Shown: piece after piece, positions 1-11,024 of the stretch | How positions within the stretch are numbered: position 1 is the first letter of the stretch | Layout of the letters: every line of letters starts with the position of its first letter | NCBI GenBank assembly: GCA_002943765.1 | Contig: PQWQ01000004.1 | Coordinates: 248,001 to 312,000, forward strand | From: Psoroptes ovis | Lineage: Eukaryota > Arthropoda > Arachnida > Sarcoptiformes > Psoroptidae | Direction of reading: 5' to 3' | DNA length: 64,000 nucleotides | The notes under the pieces: generated by a model | Seen by the model: only the letters and a program-made list of their open reading frames with translations | The model's database searches: none | What the model was told of the DNA's origin: nothing | Position numbers and translations under genes: made by a program

Positions 1-210
1 AATTACTAAAATTGAATTTCAAATAAAATCTACCGAGTTTTTTTTGAACGAATAACAATTAAATTTAATGTTGAATCTTTACGTTATATTCAGTGAATAT
101 ATATTCAAGATATTGCATGGGAATTTATTCGTGATTTATTATTATTATTGCTGTTGAATCGATTGTATTTAACTATTTTTATTTTTTTTCTGTTAATTTT
201 ATTTACATGG

Positions 211-326
211 ATTTAAAGTTCTGATTCGTAGTTTTAAAATTAAATTTCGTAATTTTACAATTTGAAATTTCTATTCAAAACTACGAAAATCAACTTTGAA
301 ACACTGAATAAAAACTTAAAACCTTG
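211..326 (+). mobile_element. MITE-like palindromic element, family B copy 1
   Basis: The left arm (ATTTAAAGTTCTGATTCGTA, from 211) is matched by the reverse complement of the right arm (TTTCAAAGTTGATTTTCGTA, ending about 306), so the element has inverted ends of roughly 30 bp. A diverged copy in the opposite orientation lies at 8383-8500, and the similarity continues past the palindrome through a shared AACTTAAAACCT-like tail to about 326. Two dispersed copies in opposite orientation with inverted ends suggest a non-autonomous DNA transposon. The superfamily is not clear. Confidence 0.6.
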
Positions 327-961
327 TATTCATTTATTATTATTATTTTTTATAGTTTTATTGCATTTTGCTTCGAATAAATAAATAAACAAGATATTAT
401 ATTTATATTAATTTCGTTCATTTTCATATTAAATTTTTATGATTTGAAATCTCAATGAATGAATATGAAATGAATTGAAGAGAAGAAATTGCTTGAATAA
501 CATTTTCTTTTTCTTTTTGGTTTATTTTTTTAATTATCCAAAAATTTTATTATTATCAATGTTCATGATAATAGAATTAAAATGAATAACGTTGATTTTA
601 AGAAAAACAAAACCTTGACTATTTTTCATTATTTTGATTCCATTAAAGTTTATTTTTATTTATTTATTTATTTATTCAGTCTGAAATTTATCATTGAAAT
701 AACTTTATTCAAATATCTTAATCTTTGAGTACATTTGAGATGTTTTTACTTGCTTAATTCGGCCATTAAAAAAATTGTAAGAAAAAAAACTATCAGTATT
801 ATCACTTTGAATACAGGTCAATCAATCAAATTTTTTTTTCTTTGGCTCTATGTGAATGTAAGACGAAAGTATTTTCCAATATTTGTGTATGATTGAGACA
901 AAAAAAAAATTGAATATATATATTTTAAAAGATTAGTCCTCGATCCAGAAGCATCCATATC

Positions 962-987
962 AAAAAAAAAAAAAAAAAAAAAAAAAA
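962..987. repeat. Poly(A) homopolymer, 26 bp
   Basis: An uninterrupted run of 26 A on the plus strand. Read on the minus strand it yields a meaningless Phe run in a short open frame. Confidence 0.95.
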
Positions 988-1220
988 CACACCGTCTAGG
1001 AATCTCAAATGATTGATGATCTACTGATCCGAAATTGAAATTCAATTAATTAATTAATGAACGAAATAGAAAAAAAAATTCTTTTACACATAAAACATCA
1101 TATAAAGTCCTATGGTACTTATGAAAAATTATAAATTAAAATATAAAATTATCTACATCCGAAAATAAAAGACAAGATCATCATCATCATTATAAATTTA
1201 TTTATATATTGAAATTATTA

Positions 1221-1294
1221 GGTTGTCCCATAAATTCTTGCCGGTTAAATCGTAGAAAATCATTGGAAAATCGGCACGAACTTATGGGACAACC
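1221..1294. mobile_element. Mariner-like hairpin MITE, family A copy 1
   Basis: The left end is GGTTGTCCCATAAATTCTTG and the right end is its near reverse complement (CAAGAATT region replaced by CACGAACTTATGGGACAACC). Arms of about 28 bp enclose a loop of under 20 bp. The ends resemble mariner terminal repeats (G-rich start, TTGTCC, then GCCGATTT), and TA dinucleotides occur at or near both borders, as expected for a Tc1/mariner target site. There is no transposase, so the element is non-autonomous. Four relatives lie at 2452, 3421, 5451 and 10951. Confidence 0.7.
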
Positions 1295-1321
1295 CAATAT
1301 ATTTATATTATATATATGTGA

Positions 1322-1346
1322 ACACACACACACACACACACACACA
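1322..1346. repeat. (AC)n microsatellite
   Basis: About 12 uninterrupted AC units, starting 28 bp after family A copy 1. Confidence 0.95.
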
Positions 1347-1980
1347 TACATAAATTACATTGTAAATGAACATTTTTGTTTTTTTTTTGCCTGTCATCCA
1401 ATAACATAAATACATGTAATTTTTAGTTGAAAAAAAATAAATTCAGCTAAACAAATTTATCATCATCGTCATTATTATTATTATTCTGATCATTTAATTT
1501 GATCAATTTATAATTAATTAAAATTAAATATATTTCTGAAATTAATGATTCTTAATTGAGAATATGTTTATATGTTGAATGAATGAATGTATGTATATAT
1601 ATACAATAATAATCAATTCACTTGTATATATTGACATTGTAAGGTTTGTTTGAAAATATAAAAATTCAAATGAATAGATGAATGGATTTATTTATTTTCT
1701 TTTTCTCCTCGATCCAAACATATCGATCGATTGATTGTATTTCGATTGATTATGTCTATTTGGAAATTTACAAAGCAAAAAAAAGCTGAATTTTTCTCCG
1801 ATTTTCTCTGCCACGATTCACAAATTCACACAAGGTCTGGAAAAAATCAAAAAAAAAAAAAAATCGGCAAAAGAAAAACTATTAATGATTACATTTGAAA
1901 TGAATGAAAATAATCATTAGATTTGAACAATGCATGGCGTACGTAAAACAAAACAAAAAAATAATAAAAAATAATCAAAA

Positions 1981-2077
1981 TTAAACACGTGGAGTCAGGG
2001 GCGTCGGTTCCCAGGGCGTCGGCATTTCAACTTTTAGCAGTATGAAAGAAATCTTGGCTCCGGGCTCAACGTGTTAA
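1981..2077. mobile_element. TTAA-flanked GC-rich element with piggyBac-like ends
   Basis: The 97-bp segment is bounded by TTAA on both sides (1981-1984 and 2074-2077). Inside the left TTAA the sequence is ACACGTGGAGTCAGGGGC; the reverse complement inward from the right TTAA is CACGTTGAGCCCGGAGCC. The two match as imperfect inverted repeats of about 18 bp. TTAA is the target site of piggyBac transposases, and CACGTT/CACTTGG-like ends are known in that superfamily. It has a doubled GGGCGTCGG core and stands out as the most GC-rich piece in the left 12 kb. It has no coding capacity. Confidence 0.55.
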
Positions 2078-2451
2078 ACACAAATAAGATAATATTGTGT
2101 TGCTGTTGTGTGGGTGTGTGTGTGTAATTATCAAAAATTAAAAGTTTTTTTTTCCGTTGATTTTCAATTTGATTTTTCTCATTTCATTTCAATTCATTTG
2201 TCCAGATGTTTTCGAAAAAATTCAATTTTTGAATTCAAAAGATAAATAAATAAATTGATGATCAATCTCTCTATGAAAATCTCTTTCTCTCGTGTTTTGT
2301 TGAAATATATTGAAACATATTTTTGCTTTAAGGCAATTAAAAGTGTTTATTTTTTGGATTTTTGATTCCGTTCCGTCTTACCAAAAATAATCAATTTTGA
2401 AAAAAAAAAACAATTTTCAGATTCCAATATTTTTGCTCATGAATTGTATAC

Positions 2452-2526
2452 GATTGTCCAATAAGTTCCTGTCGAATTTCACAATGATTCTCTACGATAT
2501 AATCGGCAATAACTTTTCGGACAACC
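2452..2526. mobile_element. Mariner-like hairpin MITE, family A copy 2
   Basis: It begins GATTGTCCAATAAGTTCCTG and ends CGGCAATAACTTTTCGGACAACC-like sequence, the reverse complement of the same terminal motif. It is more diverged in its left arm than the other copies. TA-rich flanks lie on both sides. Confidence 0.65.
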
Positions 2527-2930
2527 AAATATATTCGATTAATATTCGAAATGAATCTAATTTTCGAATTCGAAAATTAATTTTTTTTTTCTCTCTCGCT
2601 AAAATGATGCAATTTAAATGTTATTCAATTTTCAAAATGTAGCATGCGTATGATTAATGCATTTGTATGATTATTTTGTTTTTCAAAATTGGAAAAAATT
2701 GAAAATTAAAACAATAAAAATTAATAGACAATCATCAGTTGAATGCGTAGGCATTTGTATTTGTGCATAGAAGATTATATACATTATATATTATTTTCAT
2801 ATGTTTCATATATTCAGAACAAACTATGACCGTAATGAATGAATTGAATAAACATCATTATAATTTGTTTTTCGATAATTAAATTTTAAAAAAAAACAAT
2901 TAAATGAAAATGAAAATAATTATAAATATA

Positions 2931-2959
2931 TTAATAATAATAATAATAATAATAATAAT
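2931..2959. repeat. (ATA/AAT)n microsatellite
   Basis: Nine to ten TAA units. Many similar ATT/AAT runs occur throughout 1-12198. Confidence 0.9.
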
Positions 2960-3420
2960 CAACATTTGCCCAATTAACACACACAATATTCTCATATTCA
3001 TATAAATATTTATATGTTCATTTTAATGCTTGAATTATATGTATATATATATATCAAATATTGATGATGAAATTAAATACAAATATAAATGAGAAAATTC
3101 TTCGATAATACAAATGTCGCTGAATAAAAAATTGATGAATACCTACACCGAAAAATAAAGTAAAAATTGAAATTTTGAATTGTTTTTTTTCAGTCATGAC
3201 TTTTAAGCTTGAAAACAATTAAGATTTGTATAAAATATGTAAAATGAATTTTCATATATTTTAATATAACCCTTTATTTTATTTTATTTTTTATTTTTTG
3301 CATACATACATTTGATAAAAAAAATCATATCAGAAATATGCTGCTAGTTTTTGTGATTGTCATTATTATAATTTCCATAGAAAATGTAATAAAATCGAAT
3401 AAATGTTTTAAAAAAAAGTA

Positions 3421-3523
3421 AGTTTTATGTATTGGGTTGTACGGAAAGTTTTTGCCGATTTATCAATTGAAAAACAAACGAAAAATCGGTAAAAACTTTT
3501 CGGACAATCCGATACATAAAACT
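3421..3523. mobile_element. Mariner-like hairpin MITE, family A copy 3 (longest palindrome)
   Basis: The left arm starts AGTTTTATGTATTGGGTTGT and continues into CGGAAAGTTTTTGCCGATTT. The right arm is the near-perfect reverse complement, ending GATACATAAAACT at 3523. Pairing therefore extends about 12 bp beyond the usual terminal motif, giving roughly 40-bp arms round a loop of about 20 bp. TA is present at the transition between the element ends and the outer arms. Confidence 0.7.
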
Positions 3524-5144
3524 TTACAGGTGAAAATTATGAAGAAATGAAACGAAAATTTTGTGTTGAACAGTGAAAAGCATTGAATGAATGAATGAAT
3601 GAATGAAAGTTTTTCATCATATGTAGTATAACATATGCGAAATACATATAATTATATTCGCTTTAATATATACGAATATATCTTTGGCGTATATTAAATG
3701 TGTTTTGTTTGCCAGAATTCACAATTCAATATGAATTTTGAATTTTTCCAAATTCCAATTTGTTTCATCAAATAAATTATTAATATATATGTGTGTGTGT
3801 GTGTGAGTGTGTAGGTATGTTTGCTGCATTTACTTTGCTGTAATTTATTTTATTTTTTTTTCAAATAAATTGAAAAAAATAAAGTCAGAATAATGATAAA
3901 ATGATAGCAACCAACAAAACAAATGGAGAAAAAATTGAAAATTGTTTATTAATGGAATTGCTTTTTTGAAATGATAATAATGAAATGTAAAATTTTCGAA
4001 TGTTTTGAGAGCATATAATTGTTTTTCACTATGTCTATCTTTGTCTCTTTTCCATACAACTGAATTCATCAAACGATGGATAAATTTCAGAACCTTTGTC
4101 GTTAACTTTGAATTTCTTTTCAAAAATTCTTAATTCTTTTTATACTGATCATTTTTGGGTCCATGCTCATCCATTGGTCATGACATGAATTAAAATTTCG
4201 ATCCAAAACAAGTAAGAAGTGATCAATGAATGAATGCTTGATTTGCATGATTATCCATGTTGATTATTTGTATGATAATTATAATTTATGAATATTTTTC
4301 CTTTTTTTTTATCCATACAAATATTAGATGTTCATATACTTATAATACTTGTATGTATGCAAACCAATTTAAATAATAATAAGCCACAATCATTATTATT
4401 ATTATTATTATTTTATTACAAATTGACCATGTCAATTAATAATTTTCATTAATAAATTATGAATATTTATTTATTTAAATATTCATAATTTTTTTTAATC
4501 ATTTTATGTTTGTAGTACATCAGATTTATCTTAATACGATCAGTATGTATCAGCAATAAAATACCACAGAAAAAAAAATGGAAATAAAGATAATGACATA
4601 ATGAAACGATGGAGAAAAAGTCACAAATTTATAAATAAATAAATAAGCTTAATGCATAAATGAATGAATGAAATATGAATCCAACAACAGATATATTCCT
4701 ACCTACATACACCGACCAAATACAAATCTGTTATCATTAGATTATCATTATTATTATTATTATTATTAGGATATAACTCATTCCTATACTAGAAAATATA
4801 TTTGCAAAAAAAAAATTATTGTAATTCAGCTGTTTTGGTGAATTGTTCAACGAATAATAATTTCTTTTCTTTTGGCACCAAACAATACAAACACAATAAT
4901 CATGGAAATAATTTTTTTTTTGTATTCAAGTTACATGATTTCGGACCATTGTGTGCGAAAAAAAAAATTTTCCATATTTTTTTCCTTTGATATATCTTCA
5001 CCATCATCTTCATTATCTCAGATAATAATAATAAAAAAAAAAGAGGAAAAAATTAAAATTTCTCGAGTTTGCGCAAAGAATTCAGTAAAAAAATCATAAG
5101 AAAATGTAAATTGTGAAATTCTTTGATCATCATTTTGATTGTGG

Positions 5145-5175
<31 letters not shown>
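5145..5175. repeat. (TGA)n microsatellite
   Basis: About ten GAT/TGA units, followed by a run of degenerate GTTA repeats to about 5208. Confidence 0.95.
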
Positions 5176-5176
<1 letters not shown>

Positions 5177-5450
5177 GTTAGTTAGTTAGTTGGTTAGTTG
5201 GCTGGTTTTGGTGTGTTATCTTACACTGTTAAGATGTACAATAGCAGCCACACAATAGGCAAAATACTCACACACACACACACACCAACACAACAAAAAT
5301 CTAAAATTCCTCGTTTGTTTGTTAGTGAATGCACACAAACACACACACACACACATTTTTTCCATTATTCTTTGACTTGAAAATTCATAGAATCGACAAT
5401 TCTAATGACAACAGCAACATGCGTAGTTCAATATATATGTGAAAACATAT

Positions 5451-5530
5451 TTAGTTGTTCAAAAAGTTTTTACCGATTTTCAAATGTTTTTCAATTAGTA
5501 AATCGGCAAATACTTTCCGGACAACCAAAC
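5451..5530. mobile_element. Mariner-like hairpin MITE, family A copy 4
   Basis: The left end reads TTAGTTGTTCAAAAAGTTTT then TACCGATTT. The right end reads AAATCGGCAAATACTTTCCG then GACAACCAAAC, its imperfect reverse complement. The loop is about 20 bp. Confidence 0.65.
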
Positions 5531-6438
5531 ATTAATATTATATATGTGCGTGCACACGTATATATATCAAATGTTGAACTATGAAAAAAATATAGTTTAA
5601 TATCAGAATAAAGTTTATCAATAAATAAATTTCAATTTAGTTTCATTTTTGATTTAGTTTAGTTAGATTTTTGAATGTTTGTCATGATGTTTGTTTGAAA
5701 TAAATAAATATATTTTTTTTTTTACATACAAACATATTTTGTCTATTGTTGTGTTTTGAAATATTTATCTTCGAAGAAATTCAAATATCTTTGATCAATC
5801 GTTTTCTTTGAACAGGTCTTTTTTTGTTGTTGTTGCTATTGTTGCTATTGTTATGTATTCAAAGAGTAATTGATAATATTTATATATTTTAATATTTTTC
5901 ACAATTGATTTTGAATAGAAATAAATGTGTTTATTTTCAATCATTATTATGATAATAATAATAATAATAATGTAATCAAATCAACAATTTCTTTGAATAT
6001 AATTCATCGAAATATTCATATATGTGTGTGTATCAATAATAATGTTTTATGTATTTTATTTATTTATTCATTTATTTTTTTCTTCGAATATTTTGAATTG
6101 TGAATCGTTTATTTTCTCTATTTTTTTTTTAATATCCCTGTTGAAAAGATTTCAAATTGTGTTGAATTGTATTTGAGAGAGAGAATTCTTCAATTCCATG
6201 GGAATATATCAATATCATCATTGATATTATTCAACGAATGACAACCAAAAGAAACAAAAATAAAATAAAACCAAAATTTAATGTAAAAACATCTTTGTCA
6301 AAAAAAAAAAAAAATTGGAATATTTTTGACACATTCTGTGATAATAATGATATTATTATTATTATTATTTTAATGTAAATTTTGTTCAATGATTATTATT
6401 ATTATTATTCATTTTTGTCGATTTTTTGTTTGAAATAT

Positions 6439-6468
6439 TATCTTATATATATATATATATATAAGATA
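6439..6468. repeat. Perfect AT palindrome
   Basis: TATCTTATAT and its reverse complement flank a TA run, giving a 30-bp perfect palindrome that could extrude as a cruciform. Confidence 0.8.
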
Positions 6469-7000
6469 CCTTAAAACCTAAATGAATAAATGTCATTTTT
6501 TCATTATTATTAAATAACATTATATTTATCAATATTATATTAATGAATAATAATAATAATAATAATAATTCAATTAAACGTCAACAACAACAGCTACAAC
6601 AAATGATGTTGAATTATTAATTATTAAATCACTGATTTTAAAATATCACCATAATTTTTCGAAGCGTTAAACCATATTTTTGATTGTTAATGTTGTTACA
6701 ATGATGTTGTCAAGTTTACTAGTCAAATAATACTGAAACACTAAAATTTGTCAATTTTTTATGTATTTGAAATTATGATCATTGATATACATGGCATTAT
6801 AATATGAACATTTTGAGAACCTTATTTCAAATCAAAATATATTCAACAAGCAAACATTGATTATATAAAAAAGTTGGACCACATCATCATCCTCATCATC
6901 ATCATCAAATAAAAATTTATGAATCACTTATATTGAAATAGAATTAAACATTTTCAACATATCTAAGCATATGAAAGCATATCGATCAAAATATATTTAT

Positions 7001-7043
<43 letters not shown>

Positions 7044-7256
7044 TAAAATTTCAATAATCTGATTGATGGTATTTTTTTTTTTTTTTTTTTTTGGTATTTT
7101 CTAAATTTAAATTTACATTAAATAATGAATTAAAGTGCCTTTATTTTGAGAATATTTTCATTCAAGAAAATATTTCGAAACAAAAAAAAAAAATAAATAA
7201 CCATTTTCAATGTTTTCAGTCGAAATCGGTTTTTCAACATGGAAAATTGTAAGTCT

Positions 7257-7258
<2 letters not shown>

Positions 7259-7288
<30 letters not shown>
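7259..7288. repeat. Poly(T) homopolymer, about 30 bp
   Basis: Thirty consecutive T on the plus strand, followed by GTTTGAAAAATTC. It is not linked to an obvious retroposon body. Confidence 0.9.
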
Positions 7289-7289
<1 letters not shown>

Positions 7290-7475
7290 TTTGAAAAATT
7301 CAGGCACCTTAAAACCTTAATAAAAATATCCCCTTGGCAAAGATGTGCAGCCAAATGCTATATGTTTGAAATGTATTTTTTGCTGTGAGCACTTTGTACG
7401 CCCATTTTTGAAGCAAAAACATCCGATAATTTCTTTAGTAAAATTTTTGTTATTTATAAAACACGAACAAGTGAC

Positions 7476-7532
7476 AAAATGATTGTAATCATTATTATTG
7501 AATTATTCAATAATAATAATTACAATCATTTT
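7476..7532. repeat. 57-bp hairpin with 27-bp arms
   Basis: The arm AAAATGATTGTAATCATTAT (continuing TATTGAA) is mirrored by TTCAATAATAATAATTACAA (continuing TCATTTT), with a 3-nt loop and a single mismatch. Confidence 0.8.
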
Positions 7533-8382
7533 GAAAATAAAAAACAAAGAGAATTCGGTCATATTATTTTCCGATTTGTTTCGAATATTTCTTTTGGTTT
7601 ATTGCGTGCTTGAATCTAATAATTATTATGATTCATTCTCACTCTCAAAATATGATGGAATGAAAATGAAAAAAAATGAAAAAAAAAATTAAAACCATGT
7701 AGGCCTTATTTTTTATTCATGAATTTCTGGGTTTTTTTTTGGTCGAAAAAAAAAATTTTAGGCAAATATATGCAGGTAGAAATAATTGTTTGAATATATT
7801 TTCATGATTATTATTATTATTATTAATATTAACCATACATTGAATTCGAAATGAATTTAATTGAAAATGTATGAATGAACCATGCAAAACTTATTAAATG
7901 AATAAATTTTCATTTATTCTAGAAACATATTCTCAAAAAAAAAAAAATAAAAATAAAAATAAAACACACAAATATTGGACATATGTTTTTGTTTATTAAG
8001 GTTAATGTATGATCAAAAAAAATGAATACTCAAAAAATACCGGGGCAATTCGTTTTCATTACTCGATTGCCTTTTTTTCCTGGGTTTTCTACCATTCAAC
8101 AATATGTGAGGTTGTTGTTTATTTGTTTGTTTGTTTGCCATTAATTTACCTAATGGATTTTTCATTTTTTTTTCGGATGGCATAGACTCCTAGGCCTACC
8201 ATATTTTTCATATATCTTGTTATCTATTGGAAAAAAATGGTGTTAATTTATACCCAGTAGTTGTTTTTAGTTTTCACCGAAAAAACATGTGTATTACATG
8301 GTTTTGTTTTTTTTTGGCCCAAAAAATTCGTATTAAAATATATTTGTTGAATGTTTTAAATAATAATAATGATAATAATATA

Positions 8383-8500
8383 GGATTTTAAGTTTTTATT
8401 CAGTATTTTAAAGTTAATTTTCGCAGTTTTCGATTGGAATTTCAAATTGTAAAATAATGAAATTAAATTTTAAAATTACGAATTAAAACTTTAAACACTG
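8383..8500 (-). mobile_element. MITE-like palindromic element, family B copy 2 (inverted)
   Basis: Read on the minus strand this segment aligns with 211-326 over about 115 bp with only scattered substitutions. Shared blocks include AGTTTTTATTCAGT, TTCAAATTGTAAAAT and the terminal TTTAAAGT. It carries inverted ends (CAGTATTTTAAAGTTAATTT against CAGTGTTTAAAGTTTTAATT). Confidence 0.6.
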
Positions 8501-9266
8501 TAATGATTGTTATTATGAATAAGAAATATTAAATATGAATGTAAATGTTTAGGTGATAGTATATTTATATTAATATATTGTTTAATTCATTTCCTATTTC
8601 CAACTTTTCATCGCTGTTAATGATTCATTCAATGAAATTCAGCTGAAACAATTCATGTCATCATCAACAACATTTTTTAAATGACAATTAGAAACCTAAA
8701 AAACTTGATAGCGAAAAGGCAAATTCATTTGAAATTCATTCATTCAATATGCAAAATGAAAACCCCTTTGAAACCTTTTGAAATTGAATGCATAAATCAT
8801 AAATGTGTGTCATTGTGTTCATGAATAGAAAAAGTTTTTATTATTTTTGATTCATCAAGTTTATTGTCGATTAATAATTGTGAATATATAAAATGCCATT
8901 GGAAATATTTTGTCGATTATTTTCTCTCCACATTTTTCACTACAGAAATTTTGACCTCAATTTCATAATTTTGTGGTCACAATCATTGAAACAAATAATA
9001 ATTCATATATGAACACTTTTATTATTTTTTCGCTTTTTTCAAATATTCACTTATAATTGATATTAATGTAATTTGTGAATTACCCTCTGGCAATGTCTAT
9101 TCATCATACAATGTTGAATCGATAAATATAGCATCATTTAGTACAAAGAAAACAAACACAAATTAAAGTACTACTATTTTGATGGCAAATAATGAAATTA
9201 TAACAATAATAGCAATAATAATTGAATGATAGAAATACAAAAATTCAAACAATTGTCAAATGGAGC

Positions 9267-9311
9267 TTAATTTGCTCATTCACACAAATATTGTGTGAAT
9301 GAGCAAATTAA
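9267..9311. repeat. 45-bp perfect hairpin
   Basis: The 21-bp arm beginning TTAATTTGCTCATTCACACA and its exact reverse complement are separated by only ATA. It is the longest perfect inverted repeat I noticed in the window outside simple sequence. Confidence 0.9.
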
Positions 9312-9363
9312 TAACGTATGAACGATATTTTATGCATGTAATGAATTTAAATGTGAAACATAT

Positions 9364-9389
9364 ATTCATTCATTCATTCATTCATTCAT
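9364..9389. repeat. (ATTC)n microsatellite
   Basis: Six ATTC units within a minus/plus-strand open frame that is otherwise unremarkable. Confidence 0.9.
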
Positions 9390-9832
9390 ACATATCTGGT
9401 TTTGATGTATATTCGAATATTATATTATATATGACTATTCAAATATTTAAACATCTAAATCTTTATGTTTTGTTCAAGGAAATTTGCTGAGAAAAAAATG
9501 ATAAGAAATTTTCCAAAATAAATTGAAATGTTTTTTTTTTGTTTTGTTTTGTTTCTATTTTCAAAATGAACATATGAAAATGTTTGGTGGTGATAATCAT
9601 CCGTTTTATTTTATTTGTTTATTTATGGAAATGAATAAAAATGATTCAGCCATATGAATATATTCATAGGTCCTAGAAAAACATATGTGATTTTTGTTGA
9701 ATATGTGACGCTCGAATGATTCAATGAAAAATTCATTTTTTTTTGTTTTTGCTCGGCAATTTATCGCTAAATAAACAAAACAAACCAAACCATGAAAATT
9801 TCTCTAAAAAGTTTTTCCGTTATGGTTTTCCT

Positions 9833-9863
<31 letters not shown>

Positions 9864-10644
9864 CATCTTTGAATCATATATTTTAGAGCAGGTAAACAAA
9901 CAGAAGAAAAAAAAATATTTTTTTAAAACTTTTCAAAACCTGTGAAACGGTGCAGAAGGTATTGGGTTTTGGAATTTTTTTTTGGGGTGCTTAATTCAAT
10001 TAATCACATATATGCACTCTCATATTAATGTTTGTTTAATCCAATGAAATAAATTGCTTTGAAAAACAAAAAAAATGATATATATATATATGAGACAATC
10101 TAGTATAAATAATGATAATAATAGGTGCAAAAAATCGAATATGTACCTTGTAGAATTTGTCAAATTTGAGTGCAATGAAAATATTGGATGATGATGATGA
10201 TGCTATTATCCATTATTATTATTATTATTATTTACGATCACATGAATGTATGTGAATAAATCCATATTTATTAATGTGCATTATTACGTAAACATCATTT
10301 TTTGATGTGCATTATATGTGAATTATGATGGATGATTTGAATTGTTTATTATTATCATGATGTGACAATGATAATAATATTGATAATGAGAATACAATTA
10401 TTTGCATTGTATTTTCAAAATATAAAATTGAATATTTACATTGAAAAATATATGATTTTTGATTATTATTCAAAATAATAATCAATCAATAATATTGATT
10501 TTTTAATGGAGTTTTCTTATATTAATATTTGTCCTTATTTACCAGTGAAAAACAAAATTTATATTATACAATAATTTCATAGAACCAAAAGTGAATAAAT
10601 ATAAAATATTTTTTATCAGATAATAAAAAAATTTATTTATTTAC

Positions 10645-10679
10645 TATTATTATTATCAATTGAATTGATAATAATAATA
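10645..10679. repeat. Inverted repeat built from ATT/AAT runs
   Basis: Perfect 16-bp arms (TATTATTATTATCAAT and its reverse complement) flank TGA. Confidence 0.8.
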
Positions 10680-10950
10680 ATAATATAAACATCAATTCAA
10701 TTTATCAATATATTATTGATAAAGGCATATATTCATTCATTCATAACCTTAAAATTGAATTGAAAATTGAATTGAGTACATTGAGTTAATTCGCTTTCAA
10801 ATTTCAATTGAATTCTTTTGAAAAATGGAAAAGGTTCCCTGAAATTCTTCGACATTTTATTGCTTTTGAAATACTTATTTATTTATTCTGTTTTGTCAAA
10901 GAAATATTGTCATTTGTTGTTGTTATTATTATTATCATAATTATATAATA

Positions 10951-11024
10951 GATTGTCCGAAAAGTTTTTGCCGATTATATCGTGGGAAATCATGAGAAAA
11001 TCGGCAAAAACTTATCGGACAATC
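10951..11024. mobile_element. Mariner-like hairpin MITE, family A copy 5 (best preserved)
   Basis: It begins GATTGTCCGAAAAGTTTTTG and then CCGATT. It ends with AATCGGCAAAAACTTATCGG then ACAATC. Arms of about 27 bp have few mismatches, with an 18-20 bp loop. The left flank ends in TA. This copy gives the clearest view of the family's terminal sequence. Confidence 0.75.

Noticed and set aside
3845..4123. 92-codon minus-strand frame
   Set aside because: Lys/Phe-rich, no domain, in a repeat-rich stretch; fits chance.
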